Below, piece after piece: positions 61,630-64,000 of a DNA stretch of 64,000 nt. This stretch comes from Phycisphaerae bacterium (lineage in GTDB: Bacteria > Planctomycetota > Phycisphaerae > Phycisphaerales > UBA1924). A program made the translations under genes and the position numbers. The notes below the pieces were generated by a model. It was given only the letters and a program-made list of their open reading frames with translations, made no database searches and had not been told where the DNA came from. Position 1 is the first letter of the stretch; the number at the start of each line of letters is the position of its first letter. Location of the stretch: assembly GCA_016873295.1 (NCBI GenBank), contig VGXM01000005.1, positions 45,877 to 109,876 of the forward strand, given 5' to 3'.

Positions 61630-61976
61630 CGAGAGTCTCCTGGGCACCTTGCACCCGAAAAGCCCTCGTCCGGACTGGCTCAGGTTCTCCGGAGCAGGTC
61701 AAGCCCGCCCGTAGTGGTCATACCCAAGGAACACGCTCGAAGTCGTGTGAACGCCGAGCGCCCAAGCACGTCTCCACGCCCCGTCAACCTGTCCGGGTTC
61801 GCCACGACACCATCGCGGGCGAAACGGCGCCGCCTTCGAGCAATACCACGTCCCTGCGGTGCGGGTGGGGGCTGGCAGAGGAGGAACGTCCAAACCGCCT
61901 CGTGGCCGGCGTCTCTCCTGGGGCATCGCGCGATGAACAGAGCGGACAGGCGGGGCGCCTGTTCCACCCGGCCTGA
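61630..61976. other. 347-bp gene-free stretch with a palindrome
   Basis: No convincing gene was seen. The palindrome at 61944-61965 (GGACAGGCG...CGCCTGTTCC) belongs to the same class as those at 60682-60705 and 60728-60749. A minus-strand frame ending at 61699 (HTTSSVFLGYDHYGRA) may be the tail of a lost gene. Confidence 0.35.
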
Positions 61977-63185
61977 TCAGGCGAGGAGAACGATGTCGTC
62001 CTGGACGCAGCTTGTGACCACGGGGCCGCGGGCGGGGTCGACATGGAGGTTGATCTCGAGGCGCACGCCAAAGCGACCGTCGAGGTAGACGCCCGGTTCG
62101 ACGGTAAAGCCGATGCCGGGGAGCATGAGGCGGGTGTCGTGGGTTTCGAGGTTGTCGAGGTTCATGCCCACGCCGTGGACGAACTGGCCCGGGCTGAGGG
62201 AGTGCCCCGTGCGGTGCTTGACGGCCTTCTCGAAGCCGGCCTCGGCGATGACGTGGCGGGCTGTGTCGTCGAGCTGGTAGCCGCGGATCGGCTCCTCGCG
62301 GCTCCAGGCGGCCCGGGCGGCGGCGACGGCGGCGTCGCGGGCCGCCTTCACCGTCTCGAAGACCTTGCGGTGCTCGGGCGTGGGCTCGCGCCCCGCGAAA
62401 GCGACCCAGGTGATGTCGGAGAAGATGTTGGATTCGCCGGGTCGGCGGGCCCACAGGTCCAGCAGCACCCAGTCGCCCGGCTTGATGGGCGTGGGGTGGT
62501 CGGGCGAGGGCTCGTAGTGGGGGTCGGCGGCGTGGGCGTTGACGGCGACGATGGGGCCGTCGGGCCACTCCAGCCCCGCGTCGCGGAAGCCCCCGTGGAT
62601 CGCCTCGACCACCTCGTGCTCGTGGATGACGCGCCCCGCCGCGTGCGCCTTGCGGATGACGTCGAAGGCGTGGTCCTTGATGAGGGCGACCTGGGCGGAG
62701 GCCTGGGCGTGCAGCTCGACGGCCTGGCGCGACCACGCCGCCACGCACGCCTGGATCAGGTCCGCGGAGGACACGACCTCGGCCCCGACCCCGCGCACGA
62801 ACTCGACGGTGCCCGCGTCCACGACGCCGACCACCGGCAGCTCGTTGTTGGCCGAGTATTCCATGGCGACCTTGGCGTGCCCCTGGAGGAGCCCGCGGAG
62901 CTCCCCCTGCCACTGCCGCCAGGTGAGGAAGACCTTGCGCTCGACGCCCAAGCCGGCGGCGTGCTCGAACTGCCCGGCGTCGATGGCGTGCACCAGGAGC
63001 GTGGGGCGTCCGCGGGCGGGGATGAAGAGGTCGCAGCGTCGCGTCGTCCAGCGCTTGGCGCCGGGCGCGGGCGGCACGAGCGTGGAGAAGGCGTGGTTGT
63101 TGACGCGGAAGTCGTGGACCAGCCAGGCGTCGACGGCGTTGTCGCGCATGAAGGCCTGGGCCCGGGCGATGGGGGTGTCCTGCAT
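61977..63185 (-). CDS. M24-family metallopeptidase (Xaa-Pro dipeptidase-like)
   Basis: The 402-residue protein has an N-terminal creatinase-like domain (about 1-170) and a C-terminal pita-bread domain. Metal ligands fit the M24 set: two Asp in VLLDLWARR...SDITWVAF, His in HGVGMNLDN, Glu in FTVEPGVY and Glu in VRLEINLHV. HRTGHSLSP supplies the further conserved His. It should cleave Xaa-Pro or related dipeptides in the cytosol with two metal ions. The ATG at 63185 begins MQDTPIARAQAFM; TACCCT ends 5 nt before it. It is followed upstream by the kinase-like gene, 14 bp away. Confidence 0.88.
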   Translation of the reverse strand: MQDTPIARAQAFMRDNAVDAWLVHDFRVNNHAFSTLVPPAPGAKRWTTRRCDLFIPARGRPTLLVHAIDAGQFEHAAGLGVERKVFLTWRQWQGELRGLLQGHAKVAMEYSANNELPVVGVVDAGTVEFVRGVGAEVVSSADLIQACVAAWSRQAVELHAQASAQVALIKDHAFDVIRKAHAAGRVIHEHEVVEAIHGGFRDAGLEWPDGPIVAVNAHAADPHYEPSPDHPTPIKPGDWVLLDLWARRPGESNIFSDITWVAFAGREPTPEHRKVFETVKAARDAAVAAARAAWSREEPIRGYQLDDTARHVIAEAGFEKAVKHRTGHSLSPGQFVHGVGMNLDNLETHDTRLMLPGIGFTVEPGVYLDGRFGVRLEINLHVDPARGPVVTSCVQDDIVLLA

Positions 63186-63190
63186 GCCGC

Positions 63191-63196
63191 AGGGTA
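63191..63196 (-). promoter_or_regulatory. -10 hexamer of the M24 peptidase gene
   Basis: TACCCT on the minus strand ends 5 nt before the ATG at 63185. It lies in the 14-bp gap after the kinase-like gene, so the peptidase may have its own leaderless transcript. Confidence 0.35.
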
Positions 63197-63199
63197 GCG

Positions 63200-64000
63200 T
63201 CAGAAGCCCAGCCCGCGGAGCGTGCACGCCACCTGGTCCGCGTACGAGGCCCCGAACAGGCGGGCGTGTACCAGCAGCGGATAGAGGTTGTAGACGTGCC
63301 GACGGGTCGAGAAGAACGCTTCCTGGTCGGCCCGCGGCGTGCCGCTTCGCTCGAAGTAGGGCCCGAAGAACGCGGTGCGGAACGTCGAGAAGAGCGTGAT
63401 GAAGGCCAGCTCGACCTCCGCGTGCCCGTAGTAGGGCGAGGGGTCGAGCAGGGCCGTGATCCGGCCGCGGGACGACAGGACGTTGCCCGTCCAGACGTCG
63501 CCGTGGACCAGCGAGGGCGGGGGCGAGGCCGGGACCAGCTCGTCGAGCCGCGCGGACAGGCGCGAGAGCCGCGCGCCCAGCCCGCTCGACAGGGCGCCCT
63601 CGCGCGCCCCCCGCTCGATCATGGGGCCGAGGCGGCGCTCGCGGAAGAACGCGGGCCACGACGCCTGCCACGCGTTGGGCTGCGGCAGCGGGCCGATGGT
63701 GTTGTCGAAGGAGAGGCCGAAGCGCCCCAGCCCCTCGGGATCGTCGCGGCTGGTGACGGCGTGGAGCGCGGCGAGCAGGTCCGCGGCGTGGGCCTGGGTC
63801 GTTGCGTCGGCGCCGACGGTGCCCGGCATGTCCTCCAGAACGAGCAGCGTGGGTTCGGCGTGCAGCACCCGCGGCACGGGCAGCGTCGAGCGCCGGGCGA
63901 GCAGGCCCAGCGAGCGGGCCTCGGCGTCGAGCCCGCCGAACCCCGGGGCCGGCGTCTTGGCCACCGCGGTCGAGCCGTCCGCGAACCAGAGCCGCACCAC
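63200..64000 (-). CDS. Fructosamine kinase family protein, cut by the window edge
   Basis: The visible 266 residues are an APH-like kinase fold: AVAKTPAPGFGGLDAEARSL (ATP Lys), LLVLEDMP (hinge), the catalytic loop SLVHGDVWTGNVL (His-Gly-Asp...Asn) and LLDPSPYYGHAEVELAF (DFG-like Asp). HGDxWxGN and YYGHxExELA are signatures of the fructosamine-3-kinase family, which repairs glycated proteins or phosphorylates sugars linked to amines. The N-terminus lies beyond the right edge. The M24 peptidase gene follows 14 bp downstream. Confidence 0.88.
   Translation of the reverse strand: MVRLWFADGSTAVAKTPAPGFGGLDAEARSLGLLARRSTLPVPRVLHAEPTLLVLEDMPGTVGADATTQAHAADLLAALHAVTSRDDPEGLGRFGLSFDNTIGPLPQPNAWQASWPAFFRERRLGPMIERGAREGALSSGLGARLSRLSARLDELVPASPPPSLVHGDVWTGNVLSSRGRITALLDPSPYYGHAEVELAFITLFSTFRTAFFGPYFERSGTPRADQEAFFSTRRHVYNLYPLLVHARLFGASYADQVACTLRGLGF

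Overview
The window reads as chromosome of a high-GC (about 70% by eye) planctomycete, most likely of the class Phycisphaerae. The evidence is the mix of gene types: a secreted protein ending in a dockerin-like double Ca-binding motif (7544-8323), a planctomycete-style pseudopilin (6692-7510), a PEP-CTERM-like surface protein with a PAPGT-type tail (12951-13703), a membrane mannosyltransferase-like/TPR protein (2487-4250), FmdB-like and bL32 proteins without zinc-ribbon cysteines, and a futalosine-pathway menaquinone gene (mqnD). Genes are dense and short operons alternate on both strands. About ten genes have a TANNNT hexamer 5 to 9 nt before the start codon and no Shine-Dalgarno sequence, which suggests many leaderless mRNAs; other genes have clear AGGAGG-type sites.

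Layout. 1-0.7 kb: tail of a NosL-like copper chaperone and an Rrf2/NsrR-type regulator. 0.7-6.2 kb: FAH-family hydrolase, mqnD, TPR membrane protein, LOG-family nucleotide hydrolase, PAS-LuxR regulator. 6.2-11.7 kb: a probable zinc-responsive operon. A Fur/Zur-like operator (6193-6210) precedes a Cys/His-rich membrane protein, a pseudopilin, a dockerin-tailed secreted protein, an ABC ATPase with an FtsX/MacB-type permease, and a DUF3299 protein. The last three genes match the Zur-controlled ABC/DUF3299 module known in Pseudomonas. A 417-bp palindromic insertion with perfect 15-bp inverted ends lies between the permease and DUF3299 genes. 11.7-31.2 kb: FmdB-like protein, response regulator, surface protein, endonuclease/phosphatase lipoprotein, rnc, rpmH, two MFS transporters, trpB with a long disordered N-terminus, HEAT-repeat proteins, ispG, a TraB-like protein with a GspG-like insert, an alpha/beta hydrolase. 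31.4-48.3 kb: ileS, a two-component pair with an NtrC-type regulator, metF and metH meeting tail to tail, tRNA-Tyr, an orphan adenine methyltransferase, smpB, tRNA-Lys, the rpmF-plsX-fabH operon and sucC. 48.3-55.5 kb: a Cus/Czc-type tripartite heavy-metal efflux operon led by a His/Cys-rich protein and closed by a small lipoprotein. 55.7-59.1 kb: a lone atpD and a GAF-PP2C phosphatase.

57.1-62.0 kb is a zone of decay around the intact phosphatase gene. It holds a broken outer-membrane beta-barrel gene, a 5'-truncated DUF1569 gene, a frameshifted Eis-like acetyltransferase cut by an IS4-like transposase fragment, four copies of a 101-120 bp double-hairpin repeat, and a frameshifted IS3-type orfA with a piece of orfB. 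The window ends in an M24 peptidase and a fructosamine-kinase-family gene cut by the window edge.

The two most notable observations are the metal-regulated operon that couples an ABC exporter-like module to a pseudopilin and a dockerin-tailed protein, and the bipartite palindromes. At 10.4 kb and 60.6-61.1 kb these share length, GTGCCAC/GTGGCAC ends and two-hairpin design, but their stem sequences are completely different.
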